Assembly: GCF_003053565.1 (NCBI RefSeq)
Contig: NZ_QAXS01000006.1
Span: forward strand, 62,001-126,000
Reading direction: 5' to 3'
Length of the DNA stretch: 64,000 nt
DNA from: Halanaerobium saccharolyticum
Lineage (GTDB): Bacteria > Bacillota > Halanaerobiia > Halanaerobiales > Halanaerobiaceae
Position numbers and translations under genes: made by a program. Numbering within the stretch: the first letter of the stretch is position 1; the number at the start of each line of letters is the position of its first letter. Shown here one piece after another: positions 8,380-17,192 of this stretch. Below the pieces are notes generated by a model. It made no database searches. It was not told the DNA's origin and saw nothing but the letters and a program-made list of their open reading frames with translations.

Positions 8380-10068
8380 TTATTTAACTTTAAGTAGAAT
8401 TGTTTCAAAGGGGCTTAATTGATAATCGAGCATTTTAGCTTTTAAAGCTCGGTAATCGAATTCAGGGTAATTACTTAAAATAATTTCTTCAACCTGATAG
8501 TCTAAATTGATCTCAACCTCTTTATTTTTAAAGTTGGCAGCTAAAAGCAGCCTCTCTCCTTCTTTTTCTCTGAGATAAGCAATCAGATTTGGATCTGATT
8601 TTAAAAGCGGCTGATATTTACCATCTACAATTATTTCCTGATAGGGGCTGTTTTTTCTGAGCTTGATCAACTCTTTATAAAAGTAAAATACGGAATTATC
8701 ATCTTTTAGATTTTCTTCAACATTAATTTGCTGATAATTTGGATTCAGCTTTAACCAGGGCTCAGCTTCAGAAAAGCCAGCATTTTCAGCATCAGACCAC
8801 TGCATTGGGGTCCGACTGTTGTCCCTGCTCCTCCTCCAGACAACCTCCATCACTTCTTCTTTGTCATATCCGGCCTTTAAGGCTTCCTGATATAAACCGT
8901 GGGTTGCCAGATCCTGATAATCATCTATATTTTTAAATTTAACATTGCTCATCCCTATTTCCTGCCCCTGATAGATAAAGGGTATTCCCCGCTGCAGCAT
9001 AAAAACAGCTGCCAGCATTTTAATTGAACGCTCATTAATTTCAGTTTCATTTAAATATTTATTTAAAGAGCGGGGCTGATCGTGATTTTCCCAGAATAAA
9101 GTTGCCCTTCTCTTTCCGGCATAAGTTTTTTGAATCTCATTTAACCGCTCTTTTAGCTCAATTAGATCCCAGTCTCGAGCCTTAAACCACTCACTGCCCT
9201 CACTTAAATCCAGATCGACATGGCGGAAATCAAAGACCAGATCAAAAGGTCCAGCATCACCGGCAAATTCCTGCATCCTCTTATTATCTTCTGCATATAA
9301 TTCTGCTACAGTCACAATCTGATAGTTGGAAAAAGTCTCTGCCTTTAATTCATCTAATAAATTCAAAATTCCAGGCTGATTGGCAGAGGCTTCAAAAATA
9401 CTGCTCAGACCGTCAGGACCATTAACCTCCTGATCCTTAAATCCACTCTTTTTTATGTAGCTGATGGCATCAACTCGAAAACCGGCCAGACCCTTATCCA
9501 GCCACCAGTTTACCAGCTGATATAATTCCTGCCGCAGTTCCTTATTTTCCCAATTTAAATCTGGCTGCTCCTCGGCAAAGGTGTGAAGATAATACTGCTC
9601 GGTCTGCTGATCATAGGTCCAGGCTGAGCCGCCAAAAATTGAGCGCCAGTTTGTCGGTGGGCTGCCATCAGCCTTTGGCTCCTTCCAGATATAATAATCT
9701 CTTTTTGGATTATCCTTCGATTTTCTGGATTCTTTAAACCACCGGTGCTGGTCAGAACTGTGATTGATTACTAAATCCATCATAATTCCAATTCCTCTTT
9801 TATCAGCCTCAGCTATCAATTCTTCCATATCCTCCATTGAGCCGAACTGCTCAGCAATTGCATAATAATCATCAATATCATAGCCGTTATCCTTCATCGG
9901 GGAAGAAAAAACCGGGCTGAGCCAGATTAAATCTATTCCCAGTCGATTTAAATAATCAAGCTTTTCTATAATCCCCCGCAAATCACCAATTCCATCATTA
10001 TTGCTGTCATTAAAACTTTTAGGGTAAATCTGATAAATTACTGAATCATGCCACCATTTTTCTGTCAT
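8380..10068 (-). CDS. Alpha-glucosidase, glycoside hydrolase family 13
   Basis: 562 residues. All four GH13 regions are visible: DLVINHSSDQH; GFRVDAISYIKK with the nucleophile Asp; TVAELYAED with the acid/base Glu; and FWENHDQPRS. The N-terminus WWHDSVIYQIYPKSF is typical of the oligo-1,6-glucosidase/maltase subgroup (GH13_31-like). The residue after the nucleophile is Ala, as in alpha-1,4-specific maltases, where alpha-1,6 enzymes usually have Val; this points to maltose- or sucrose-type substrates, as an inference. No signal peptide. Start moved to the ATG at 10068 because the earlier ATG at 10077 lies inside the AAAGGATG binding site. Last gene of the melA operon, 37 bases after the MFS gene. 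Confidence 0.9.
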   Translation of the reverse strand: MTEKWWHDSVIYQIYPKSFNDSNNDGIGDLRGIIEKLDYLNRLGIDLIWLSPVFSSPMKDNGYDIDDYYAIAEQFGSMEDMEELIAEADKRGIGIMMDLVINHSSDQHRWFKESRKSKDNPKRDYYIWKEPKADGSPPTNWRSIFGGSAWTYDQQTEQYYLHTFAEEQPDLNWENKELRQELYQLVNWWLDKGLAGFRVDAISYIKKSGFKDQEVNGPDGLSSIFEASANQPGILNLLDELKAETFSNYQIVTVAELYAEDNKRMQEFAGDAGPFDLVFDFRHVDLDLSEGSEWFKARDWDLIELKERLNEIQKTYAGKRRATLFWENHDQPRSLNKYLNETEINERSIKMLAAVFMLQRGIPFIYQGQEIGMSNVKFKNIDDYQDLATHGLYQEALKAGYDKEEVMEVVWRRSRDNSRTPMQWSDAENAGFSEAEPWLKLNPNYQQINVEENLKDDNSVFYFYKELIKLRKNSPYQEIIVDGKYQPLLKSDPNLIAYLREKEGERLLLAANFKNKEVEINLDYQVEEIILSNYPEFDYRALKAKMLDYQLSPFETILLKVK

Positions 10069-10105
10069 TAAAACCATCCTTTGTCTATTTAGATCTTTTT
10101 ATAAT

Positions 10106-11266
10106 TTATGCTTCAACATTTTGAGTAATCATTTTTAAATAATAGGTAATTAAAATTGCTGCTCCCAGGATAATTACCAGGAAGACAAATCCCGCTTCAA
10201 TCGCAATAAAATCATTGATAAAGCCAACGACCCAGTTGGAAAGTACTGTCAAACCAATCATCCCGGCAGTCTGAGCAAAACCAACTACTTTAATCCCACT
10301 GCTCTCAAAACTGTCTAAAATCGCAGCCTGCAGGGTTGGTACCTGACCTGCTAAAAAGAGACCAGAAATCGGAATTAAAATTGTAAAGTTATAGCCGCCG
10401 ATTAAGGCAATCGAAATCAGGGAGGCCGCCGCTGCTCCGGTAAAAATCAGGAAATTATAATAACCAATTTTTTCAACAATAATGCTGGCCAGAAATCTAC
10501 CAGCAGTAAAGCAGATAAAAAAGAGCGATAAATAAAAACTAACTGTAAGATCAGTTCTTGACTGAGCATCTCTTAAAAATGGGGCCAGCCAGGTCACTAT
10601 AGAAAATTCTACTCCCACCTGAAAAAATACAATTAGAGAAAATAAAATTACCTTTTTATCCTTAAGCAGTTCTGAAGTTGTTTTCATTATCTTTTTGCCG
10701 CTGCTTTCGATATCCGGCAGAGAGGCTGCGTTAAATTCAAAAAAGATGATTATCAGTAAAATAATTGAGAATAAGAATGAATAATTCCAGCTAAAACCCA
10801 GTTTTAAAACTGAGGTCACAAAATATGGGGCAATAATCCCCCCGGCTCCATAAAAAAGGTGGAGCAGGTTGATCATCTTTCCTCTTTTTTCACTATAAGA
10901 AATTGAGGTAAGATTTACAGCCACAATATTTAATAGAGTTATTCCGGTTCCCAGAAAAAAGAAGGAAGCTAGAAGAGTATAATAATTTACTGATGCATAA
11001 ACCGCTCCCAGGGCAAGTGAATTATAAATAACACCATAAAACAATATTTTAATCAGACCGAATTTTTCAATCAGCTTACCACTGCCAAAAAAGACCAGCA
11101 TTGAGCCAATTGAAATAAAGGAAAGCAAAAATCCAAGTCGGCTGTAATTGAGACCAAAATCATCCATAATATATGGCCCAACCTGACCTCTGATATTATT
11201 AACAACTCCGTTCATAAACATTATGGTAAAAGCAAGTATAATTATCTTCTTTTTGTTTTTAAGCAT
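10106..11266 (-). CDS. MFS sugar transporter (fucose/glucose permease-like)
   Basis: 386 residues with about 12 hydrophobic segments and a short cytoplasmic loop near the middle (ESSGKKIMKTTSELLKDKK). The N-terminal pattern MNGVVNNIRGQVGPYIMDDF resembles the FucP/GlcP-type sugar permeases of the major facilitator superfamily. It lies between melA (21-base gap) and the GH13 gene, so it is the likely importer of the alpha-galactoside or alpha-glucoside handled by these enzymes. The substrate cannot be read from the sequence. The ATG follows AAGGTGGGA. Confidence 0.8.
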   Translation of the reverse strand: MLKNKKKIIILAFTIMFMNGVVNNIRGQVGPYIMDDFGLNYSRLGFLLSFISIGSMLVFFGSGKLIEKFGLIKILFYGVIYNSLALGAVYASVNYYTLLASFFFLGTGITLLNIVAVNLTSISYSEKRGKMINLLHLFYGAGGIIAPYFVTSVLKLGFSWNYSFLFSIILLIIIFFEFNAASLPDIESSGKKIMKTTSELLKDKKVILFSLIVFFQVGVEFSIVTWLAPFLRDAQSRTDLTVSFYLSLFFICFTAGRFLASIIVEKIGYYNFLIFTGAAAASLISIALIGGYNFTILIPISGLFLAGQVPTLQAAILDSFESSGIKVVGFAQTAGMIGLTVLSNWVVGFINDFIAIEAGFVFLVIILGAAILITYYLKMITQNVEA

Positions 11267-11287
11267 TCTGTAAATCCCACCTTATTT

Positions 11288-12583
11288 TTATTTGTATTCG
11301 GGCAGCCAGTCTCCATGAGCCTCTATTAAATCATCGCATAAATTAACTATCTCGTCAATGGTTAATTCTGAGCCAGTGTGGGGATCGAACATTGCAGCCT
11401 GGTAAATATATTCTTTCTTCTTCTCTAAAGCAGCCTTGATTGTCATTAAATGAACATTTATATTTGTTCTGTTGAGTGCTGCCAGCTGCTCGGGTAATTC
11501 TCCTACATGACAGGGGCTAATGCCGCTGCGGTCAACCAGGCAGGGAACCTCAACTACCGCTTTTGCTGGTAAATTTTCAATCAGACCGGTATTTAAAACA
11601 TTACCTCCAATTTTATAAGGTCTGCCGGTTTCCAGGGCCTCCATGATATAAGAAGCATATTCGTGAGTCCGCTCATGTTCTAGTTCTTCATTTTTAACCA
11701 GCTCATCCCGCATCTCTTCCCATTCTGCAATCTGTTTTTCACAGCGGCGCGGGTATTCATCTAAAGGAATATTATATTTTTCAATTAATTCCGGATACTT
11801 AGATTTAATAAAATAAGGGTGATATTCTGCATTATGTTCACTTGATTCAGTTATATAATAACCAAAACGCTTCATCAATTCATAGCGAACCATGTCATCA
11901 TGAGGTGTTTCTCTCTCAAAGGCTTTCTTCTTAATCTCCGGATATAGATCCTTACCATCTCGACTGATCTCCAACAGCCAGGCCATATGATTGATTCCTG
12001 CAATCTTATACTGCAGATTTTCGGTGCTCATCCCAAGCGGCTCCAGCAGCTGCTCGTGACAGATCTGTACACTGTGGCAGAGACCTACTGTTTTAACATT
12101 GGTTGCTCTAAGCATCGCCCCGGTTAAAATTGACATCGGATTGGTGTAATTTAAAAACCAGGCATCAGGAGCAACTTCTTCAATATCCCGGGCAAAATCC
12201 AGCATTACCGGAATGGTTCTTAGAGCTCTAAAAATTCCACCAATACCCAGTGTATCTCCAATTGTCTGCCGCAGTCCGTATTTTTTGGGAATTTCAAAGT
12301 CAATCACTGTTGAAGGTTCATAACCACCAACCTGAATTGCATTGATTACATAATCTGCATCTTTGAGAGCAGCCCGACGGTCAGTATAAGCCTTAATCTC
12401 AGCATAACTGCCGTGATTACTGTTGATATTTTTAAGCATCATTTCCGAATCTTTTAAGCGCTGCTCATCAATATCATATAGAGCAAACTCTGATTCTCTT
12501 AAAGCCGGGGTTAAAATACAGTCCCCCAGAACATTTTTGGCAAAGACAGTACTGCCTGCACCCATGAAAGTAATTTTAGCCAT
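11288..12583 (-). CDS. melA: Alpha-galactosidase, glycoside hydrolase family 4
   Basis: 431 residues from the ATG at 12583, which follows AAAGGAGAG; an upstream extension to 12667 has no such site. The N-terminus KITFMGAGSTVFAKN is the NAD-binding strand of GH4. The Mn2+ ligands C169 (GLCHSV) and H199 (AGINHMAWL) and the NYTNP motif (145-149) are all present. GH4 enzymes cleave by NAD-dependent oxidation at C3 and elimination. The GINHMAW form fits the MelA group better than 6-phospho-glycosidases. First gene of an operon with an MFS permease and a GH13 alpha-glucosidase; together these would degrade raffinose or melibiose. A related alpha-glucosidase specificity cannot be excluded. Confidence 0.85.
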   Translation of the reverse strand: MAKITFMGAGSTVFAKNVLGDCILTPALRESEFALYDIDEQRLKDSEMMLKNINSNHGSYAEIKAYTDRRAALKDADYVINAIQVGGYEPSTVIDFEIPKKYGLRQTIGDTLGIGGIFRALRTIPVMLDFARDIEEVAPDAWFLNYTNPMSILTGAMLRATNVKTVGLCHSVQICHEQLLEPLGMSTENLQYKIAGINHMAWLLEISRDGKDLYPEIKKKAFERETPHDDMVRYELMKRFGYYITESSEHNAEYHPYFIKSKYPELIEKYNIPLDEYPRRCEKQIAEWEEMRDELVKNEELEHERTHEYASYIMEALETGRPYKIGGNVLNTGLIENLPAKAVVEVPCLVDRSGISPCHVGELPEQLAALNRTNINVHLMTIKAALEKKKEYIYQAAMFDPHTGSELTIDEIVNLCDDLIEAHGDWLPEYK

Positions 12584-12656
12584 TAAAATCTCTCCTTTTA
12601 GTATTATTGTGAGCTTTAATTTCTCACTTTTAAAATTTATTTTAATTTGTACTTTT

Positions 12657-12708
12657 ATTATATCCATAGTATTATGTTTATATAAATGGTCTAATGTTAA
12701 ATTAACAT
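12657..12708 (-). promoter_or_regulatory. melA promoter with upstream palindrome
   Basis: On the minus strand TATAAT lies at 12662-12657 with no good -35 box at the usual distance. A perfect palindrome, ATGTTAAATTAACAT, occupies 12694-12708, about 50 bases upstream of the expected start. A poor -35 box with an upstream palindrome is the layout of an activator-dependent promoter, and the AraC gene is divergent from this spot. A weak plus-strand TATAAA at 12723 may serve the regulator. Confidence 0.5.
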
Positions 12709-12747
12709 GTTATTATGTTGTTTTATAAAATTCAAAGGAGGGATATC

Positions 12748-13581
12748 ATGGCTGAAGAACAGGATTTAAATATTGAAAGGCTGCATTTAACTGATATGGA
12801 AATTCACATCTGTGGCTCACAGCAGTGCAGTCAGGGTCACAGTTATGGTCCGGCACTTAGAGATTATTTTTTAATTCATTATATCCACCGGGGAAAAGGA
12901 ATTTTTGAAGTAGACGGCAAAAAATTCGAATTAAAAAGAGGTGAGGGCTTTGTAATCTGGCCCCATCTTCTTTCCTATTATCAGGCAGACAAGAATAATC
13001 CCTGGCAGTACTCCTGGATTGGCTTTACCGGCTTAAAAGCTGAAGATTATCTTAAAGAGGCTGGAATTACAAAAGCTAAACCCTTTTTTAGGACTCAAAA
13101 TTCGGAAAAAACTTCCGCTATTTTTAATGAAATGACTGAAACAGGCAATTTAAAAAAATCAAAGGAAATTAAACTAATGGGTCTCCTCTACCTTTTCTTT
13201 TCCGAGCTTATCGAAAATTCAAATCGACAGCAAAAAAACAACCAAAATCTAAAACAGGAATACTTAAAAAAAGCAGTTAACTATATTGACCGCAATTATT
13301 CGCGACCTGATTTAAAAGTCTCAGATGTCGCTTCTTATCTAAACTTAAACCGCTCCTATCTCTGGCAGCTGTTCAGTGAGCTATTAGATAAATCTCCGCA
13401 GCAGTATTTAATTGAATTCAGAATGGAAAAAGCTGCTTTGCTTTTAGAAAACTATGATCTTAAAGTTAGATCAGCAGCTTTAAGTGTCGGCTATGAAGAC
13501 CCTTTCAACTTTTCTAAGATTTTCAAAAAAGTTATGGGGAAGTCTCCCAGTCATTATAAGAATGGACAAAGTAGTAGATAA
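12748..13581 (+). CDS. AraC-family regulator of the melA operon
   Basis: 277 residues from the ATG at 12748, which follows AAAGGAGGG by 6 bases. The N-terminal cupin domain (YIHRGKGIFEVDGKKFELKRGEGF) is the sugar-sensing half. Two helix-turn-helix motifs fill the C-terminal 100 residues (LKVSDVASYLNLNRSYLWQLF and VRSAALSVGYEDPFNFSKIF). It is divergent from melA with a shared palindrome in between, the arrangement of RafR/MsmR-like activators. The effector is likely an alpha-galactoside; this is inferred from position only. Confidence 0.88.
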   Translation: MAEEQDLNIERLHLTDMEIHICGSQQCSQGHSYGPALRDYFLIHYIHRGKGIFEVDGKKFELKRGEGFVIWPHLLSYYQADKNNPWQYSWIGFTGLKAEDYLKEAGITKAKPFFRTQNSEKTSAIFNEMTETGNLKKSKEIKLMGLLYLFFSELIENSNRQQKNNQNLKQEYLKKAVNYIDRNYSRPDLKVSDVASYLNLNRSYLWQLFSELLDKSPQQYLIEFRMEKAALLLENYDLKVRSAALSVGYEDPFNFSKIFKKVMGKSPSHYKNGQSSR

Positions 13582-13656
13582 ATGCTAAAATTAATTAAAG
13601 GAATATTTTTAAAATTAAGTTAAATTTATATATAAACCAGGGAGGGAGTTTAAAAA

Positions 13657-14529
13657 ATGAGTATTGGAATTGTAACTGACAGCACCTGTGATTTAAATCA
13701 GGAAATTATCGAAAAATATGGGATTGAAGTTATCCCTCTTTCAGTTCATTTTGGTGAAGATGAATTTCAGGATGGAGTTGACATTAAACCGGATGGTTTT
13801 TTCAAAAAACTAAAACAGAGACAGGAACTTCCCCACACATCAAGACCGGCACCTGCATTATTTATAGAAAAATATCAGGAAATGCTCAAAAAATATGATC
13901 AGCTGCTTTCAATCCATGTTTCTGCTGCCTTAAGTGGTACTTTTGAATCAGCAAAACTGGCAGCTCGCGAGGTGGATGATAAAGTTACTGTAATTGATTC
14001 TGCTACTATTTCCCTTGGACTCGGTATGCTGACAGTGCTGGCGGCAAAATCAGCTGAAAAAAATCTCAAAATAGATGAGATTATAGAAACTTTAAAGCAG
14101 GCTAAAAATAAACTGCACCTCTATTTTACAGTCAAAGATCTGACCTACATGGAAAAAGGCGGTCGCATCGGTAAGGCCAGTTCATTTTTGGGCTCAATCT
14201 TCAGCATTAACCCGGTAATCTCGATCAGCACAGAGACTGGAAAGGTTAAACCAATTGCCAAAGTTAGGGGTCAACACCGGGCTCAGGATAAAATAATAGA
14301 ACTGGTTAGAGAAAAAGTAGAAAATGATAGAAATGTCTGGCTTGGCTTTGCTCACGGCAAGCGCGAGGAAGAACTGGAAGATACTAAAATAAAACTGATT
14401 AAAGAACTTAAAGCTGAAAAAGATATAAATCTAAATATTTATGACAGCCGAATCAGTGCCACCCTGGGCTGTCATGTTGGTCCTACAGTTTATGCTGTTA
14501 TTGTTTTGAGTGGAGATTTTCTGGAGTGA
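13657..14529 (+). CDS. DegV family protein (fatty-acid binding)
   Basis: 290 residues, full family length. The N-terminus IGIVTDSTCDLNQEIIEKYGI and the segments HTSRPAP, SAALSGTFESA and GGRIGKASSFLG are DegV signatures; the C-terminal GCHVGP completes the lipid pocket. Members bind long-chain fatty acids and some (FakB) feed a fatty acid kinase. No FakA partner lies in the window. It is monocistronic, 75 bases after the AraC gene and with its own GGGAGGG site. The specific fatty acid is unknown. Confidence 0.92.
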   Translation: MSIGIVTDSTCDLNQEIIEKYGIEVIPLSVHFGEDEFQDGVDIKPDGFFKKLKQRQELPHTSRPAPALFIEKYQEMLKKYDQLLSIHVSAALSGTFESAKLAAREVDDKVTVIDSATISLGLGMLTVLAAKSAEKNLKIDEIIETLKQAKNKLHLYFTVKDLTYMEKGGRIGKASSFLGSIFSINPVISISTETGKVKPIAKVRGQHRAQDKIIELVREKVENDRNVWLGFAHGKREEELEDTKIKLIKELKAEKDINLNIYDSRISATLGCHVGPTVYAVIVLSGDFLE

Positions 14530-14543
14530 ATTTTAAATAAGAG

Positions 14544-14586
14544 AAAGTGCAGCTCCTCCCTGCAAATAGGAAGACTGCACTTTTTT
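14544..14586 (+). terminator. Terminator of the DegV gene
   Basis: AAAGTGCAG (14544-14552) pairs with CTGCACTTT (14575-14583), followed by a T-run. The opposing methyltransferase gene ends 50 bases further on and may share it. Confidence 0.75.
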
Positions 14587-14637
14587 ATAAATTGATGAAT
14601 ATTCATTTTCAAAAAATCAAATTATCTATTAAATCCT

Positions 14638-15216
14638 CTAAACTTTAACCCCGCTGATTAAATAGGAATTATAATCTATAGCTCTTACTTCAATGTTTTT
14701 AACATTTCTCTCTGCCAGCATTGCTTTTAACTGCTCACTTTTAACCCGATGATGAAGTGGTGGGCCCTCTTCTCTCTGATCTGGATCCCATTCAATGAAA
14801 ACAACTCTGGATCCTTTCTTTAAAAAACTAAAATAATTATCAAGAAACTTATCTTTTTCCTCCACCTCATGAAAAAGATAGGCAAAAAGCATAAAATCTG
14901 CATCCTGGTGTAAGTTGGCATCATTGTCTTCACTCTTACAGATTTCTATTCTGTCCGTTAAACCGGCCTGCTGGGCACGATGTTTTAAGTCCAAAAGCAT
15001 ATCTATTTCTACATCAACAGAATAAACTTTTCCCTTTTCACCAACTATTTCTGCTGCTGGCAGTGAGAAAAATCCATTCCCTGCTCCAACATCTATAAAA
15101 ATATCACCCTCATTTAAATTCAACTCTGATAAAAGTTCAGCTGGTTTTAGACTTTTAAGCCGCTTTTCTGCAAATAACTTTTTCTTTTTCGATGGATGAA
15201 ATCTCTTGCCTGACAT
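14638..15216 (-). CDS. Class I SAM-dependent methyltransferase
   Basis: 192 residues. Motif I is FIDVGAGNGFFSLPAA, motif II the acidic VYSVDVEIDM, and motif IV FMLFAYLFHEVE. The short length and lack of extra domains suggest a small-molecule or UbiE-like methyltransferase; the substrate is not evident. It starts at an ATG after AGGAGTG and stands alone, with a 17-base inverted repeat element in its upstream region. Confidence 0.85.
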   Translation of the reverse strand: MSGKRFHPSKKKKLFAEKRLKSLKPAELLSELNLNEGDIFIDVGAGNGFFSLPAAEIVGEKGKVYSVDVEIDMLLDLKHRAQQAGLTDRIEICKSEDNDANLHQDADFMLFAYLFHEVEEKDKFLDNYFSFLKKGSRVVFIEWDPDQREEGPPLHHRVKSEQLKAMLAERNVKNIEVRAIDYNSYLISGVKV

Positions 15217-15237
15217 ACGACCACTCCTATTCTCTAA

Positions 15238-15330
15238 AATAATTTCAGTTATAAAAACATGATTTAATATATTTAAAAATAACCTAAGTATTTCTAAAAT
15301 CTTTCTAAAATTATTATAACTGAAATTATT
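15238..15330. repeat. 93-bp element with 17-bp perfect terminal inverted repeats
   Basis: The 17 bases at 15238-15254 (AATAATTTCAGTTATAA) recur as an exact reverse complement at 15314-15330, enclosing 59 AT-rich bases with no reading frame. The layout is that of a very small MITE. Alternatively it is a pair of operator half-sites upstream of the methyltransferase gene. No clear target-site duplication is visible. Confidence 0.5.
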
Positions 15331-15338
15331 ATATTTAA

Positions 15339-15383
15339 AAGTAAAAGACCCTACATCTTTAAAAATTGTAAGGCCTTTTACTT
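15339..15383 (-). terminator. Probable terminator of the glucuronide operon
   Basis: AAGTAAAAGRCC-type arms pair across 15339-15350 and 15372-15383 (AAGTAAAAGGCC with GGGTCTTTTACTT on the minus strand), followed by TTTAA. It lies about 90 bases past the GH3 stop. The T-run is short, so strength is uncertain. Confidence 0.45.
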
Positions 15384-15413
15384 CATCTATATTAATTTAA
15401 TAAGGAGCTTAAT

Positions 15414-15460
15414 GTTGGTACCGGGCACTTGGAAATTATTCCCAAGTGCCCGGTGCCAAC
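15414..15460. repeat. ACCGGG palindromic repeat, copy A
   Basis: GTTGGTACCGGGCACTTGG (15414-15432) and its near-exact reverse complement (15442-15460) flank a 9-base AT loop. The only imperfection is one T opposite G, still able to pair in single-stranded form. It ends 11 bases before the GH3 stop codon region. It shares its design with the copy at 24442-24482. Confidence 0.85.
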
Positions 15461-15470
15461 AACTAACAAT

Positions 15471-17177
15471 TTATCTTTTTGCTTCCCAGATATCACACCA
15501 GACATTTTCGTTATAAGAACCTTTAAATTTAGATTTACCCATTATTTTTTCGATGGTCTGTCTGATAACTTCACTGGTATTTCCGTGGGCATTGATAAAT
15601 GTTTTGACCATTGGAACATCAATAAAATGATTGGTGTAATTTAAAGATACAAATACAGTTGGAATTTCAGCAGCATACCAGGGCACTTCATTTGCCATTG
15701 GGGCTTTCCACTTAATCCGATAATTGTTCTGCTGAGCATATCCTCTGACATCAGCAAAGACAAAGGCCGCATCATATTTATCCCGATATTCCATTATCTT
15801 ACCCTTTTCTCTAGCTTCACCTTCATTTAGATCAACTTCAAATCCTGCCTTTTCCAGTTCTTCAACTACTCTGTCCCTGGAAGAAGTATCACTATTATAA
15901 ATTCCACCCAGTTCACCGTAAAGATAATATAACTTGATTCTTGGATGAGTTTCCGGTGTTATCGGCAGTTGATCTAAACTATCTTTAACCAGAGTAATTC
16001 CTTTATCTGCAGCATCGGCTGCCATCTGATGGTGCTCATCCTGTCCGATTAGATCCAGCTTTTCTTCTGCTGGCATTAACTCATCTGATTCTGCTTTTTG
16101 GTGCAGATTAATGGCTGCTTTAAGGCCTAAAATTCTTTCAAGGGCTTCATTTAAGCGCTGATCTGTAATCACGCCGTTTTTGTAACCATCAAGCATAAAC
16201 TGAAAATCTTCTTCCTTATCATTGAAGAATAAGAACATATCACAGCCAGCAGCAATCGCTCCCGGAACATAATCTTTTCTCGGCATGGCGGCTGTCATTC
16301 CAAGCATATGGGAAGCATCTGTAACTACCAGACCATTAAAGCCTAACTTATCTCTTAATAAATCATTCAATAACTCAGGTGCTAAGGTTGCCGGCATAAT
16401 TTCCTGTTCCGTTAATTCTGGGTTCAGCTTTTTAGAATATTCCGGCATTGCAATATGGCCGGCCATAATGCTCATCAGGCCATTATCAATATGGTGTTTG
16501 TAGACTTTACCAAAGGTCTGATCCCACTTCTCTGGTCCAAAATCATTAATTCCTAAAACTAGATGCTGATCTCTTTCTTCAACTCCATCACCCGGGAAAT
16601 GTTTAACACAGGTGGCAATCTCGGCAACTTCACTGTCTTTTAATCCCTCAAGATAGGCTGAGGTGTATTTAATTACCTTTTCCGGTGTATTTCCATAGGC
16701 CCTGGTGTTGACAATTGTATTCCGCCAGTTATATAAAATATCAACTGAGGGATCAAAGTTCCAGTTAACGCCCAGAGCTGCTTCTTCTCTACCGCTGACC
16801 AGACCGGCATTATATGCTACTTCCTCTGATTCTGAGGCTTCAGTCATTGCCCCACTGGCAATAAAAGTCCCATCAGTTGCGGCTCCGTCTCCACCATTAT
16901 CACAGTTAGCTGCTGCCAGCAGTGGAATTTTACTGGCTGCCTGCATATCTTTAATAAAATTATAAACTTGATTAGAACCTTTGCTGGCATATCTGATTCC
17001 ACCAACATGATACTTCTTCACAATTTCTGCATTTTCCGGATCAGCTAAATCCCCGTGAATTCTGGTAATAAACAACTGCCCAATCTTTTCTTCCAGTGAC
17101 ATTTCTGAAATTGTATCCTTTACCCATTTAATATCCTCATCATTTAAATAAAAAGGCTTTGCTTTTAAATCTACCAT
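15471..17177 (-). CDS. Glycoside hydrolase family 3, NagZ-type beta-N-acetylhexosaminidase
   Basis: 568 residues. A (beta/alpha)8 domain contains KHFPGDG (K192, H193), D203-Q204-H205, and the nucleophile D287 in NGLVVTDASHML. The KH...D-x-H loop is the acid/base histidine motif that separates NagZ-type beta-N-acetylhexosaminidases from beta-glucosidases. A C-terminal GH3-like alpha/beta domain of about 170 residues follows. No signal peptide. It is the last gene of the glucuronide operon, 15 bases after the HAD gene, suggesting action on disaccharides containing both uronic acid and hexosamine. Some relatives are phosphorylases; that cannot be decided here. CGGAGG precedes the ATG. Confidence 0.85.
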   Translation of the reverse strand: MVDLKAKPFYLNDEDIKWVKDTISEMSLEEKIGQLFITRIHGDLADPENAEIVKKYHVGGIRYASKGSNQVYNFIKDMQAASKIPLLAAANCDNGGDGAATDGTFIASGAMTEASESEEVAYNAGLVSGREEAALGVNWNFDPSVDILYNWRNTIVNTRAYGNTPEKVIKYTSAYLEGLKDSEVAEIATCVKHFPGDGVEERDQHLVLGINDFGPEKWDQTFGKVYKHHIDNGLMSIMAGHIAMPEYSKKLNPELTEQEIMPATLAPELLNDLLRDKLGFNGLVVTDASHMLGMTAAMPRKDYVPGAIAAGCDMFLFFNDKEEDFQFMLDGYKNGVITDQRLNEALERILGLKAAINLHQKAESDELMPAEEKLDLIGQDEHHQMAADAADKGITLVKDSLDQLPITPETHPRIKLYYLYGELGGIYNSDTSSRDRVVEELEKAGFEVDLNEGEAREKGKIMEYRDKYDAAFVFADVRGYAQQNNYRIKWKAPMANEVPWYAAEIPTVFVSLNYTNHFIDVPMVKTFINAHGNTSEVIRQTIEKIMGKSKFKGSYNENVWCDIWEAKR

Positions 17178-17192
17178 AATTACCTCCGTTTT

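Noticed and set aside
12584-12667. 28-residue extension of MelA
   Set aside because: The ATG at 12583 has AAAGGAGAG and begins exactly at the NAD-binding strand of GH4; the extension covers the promoter.
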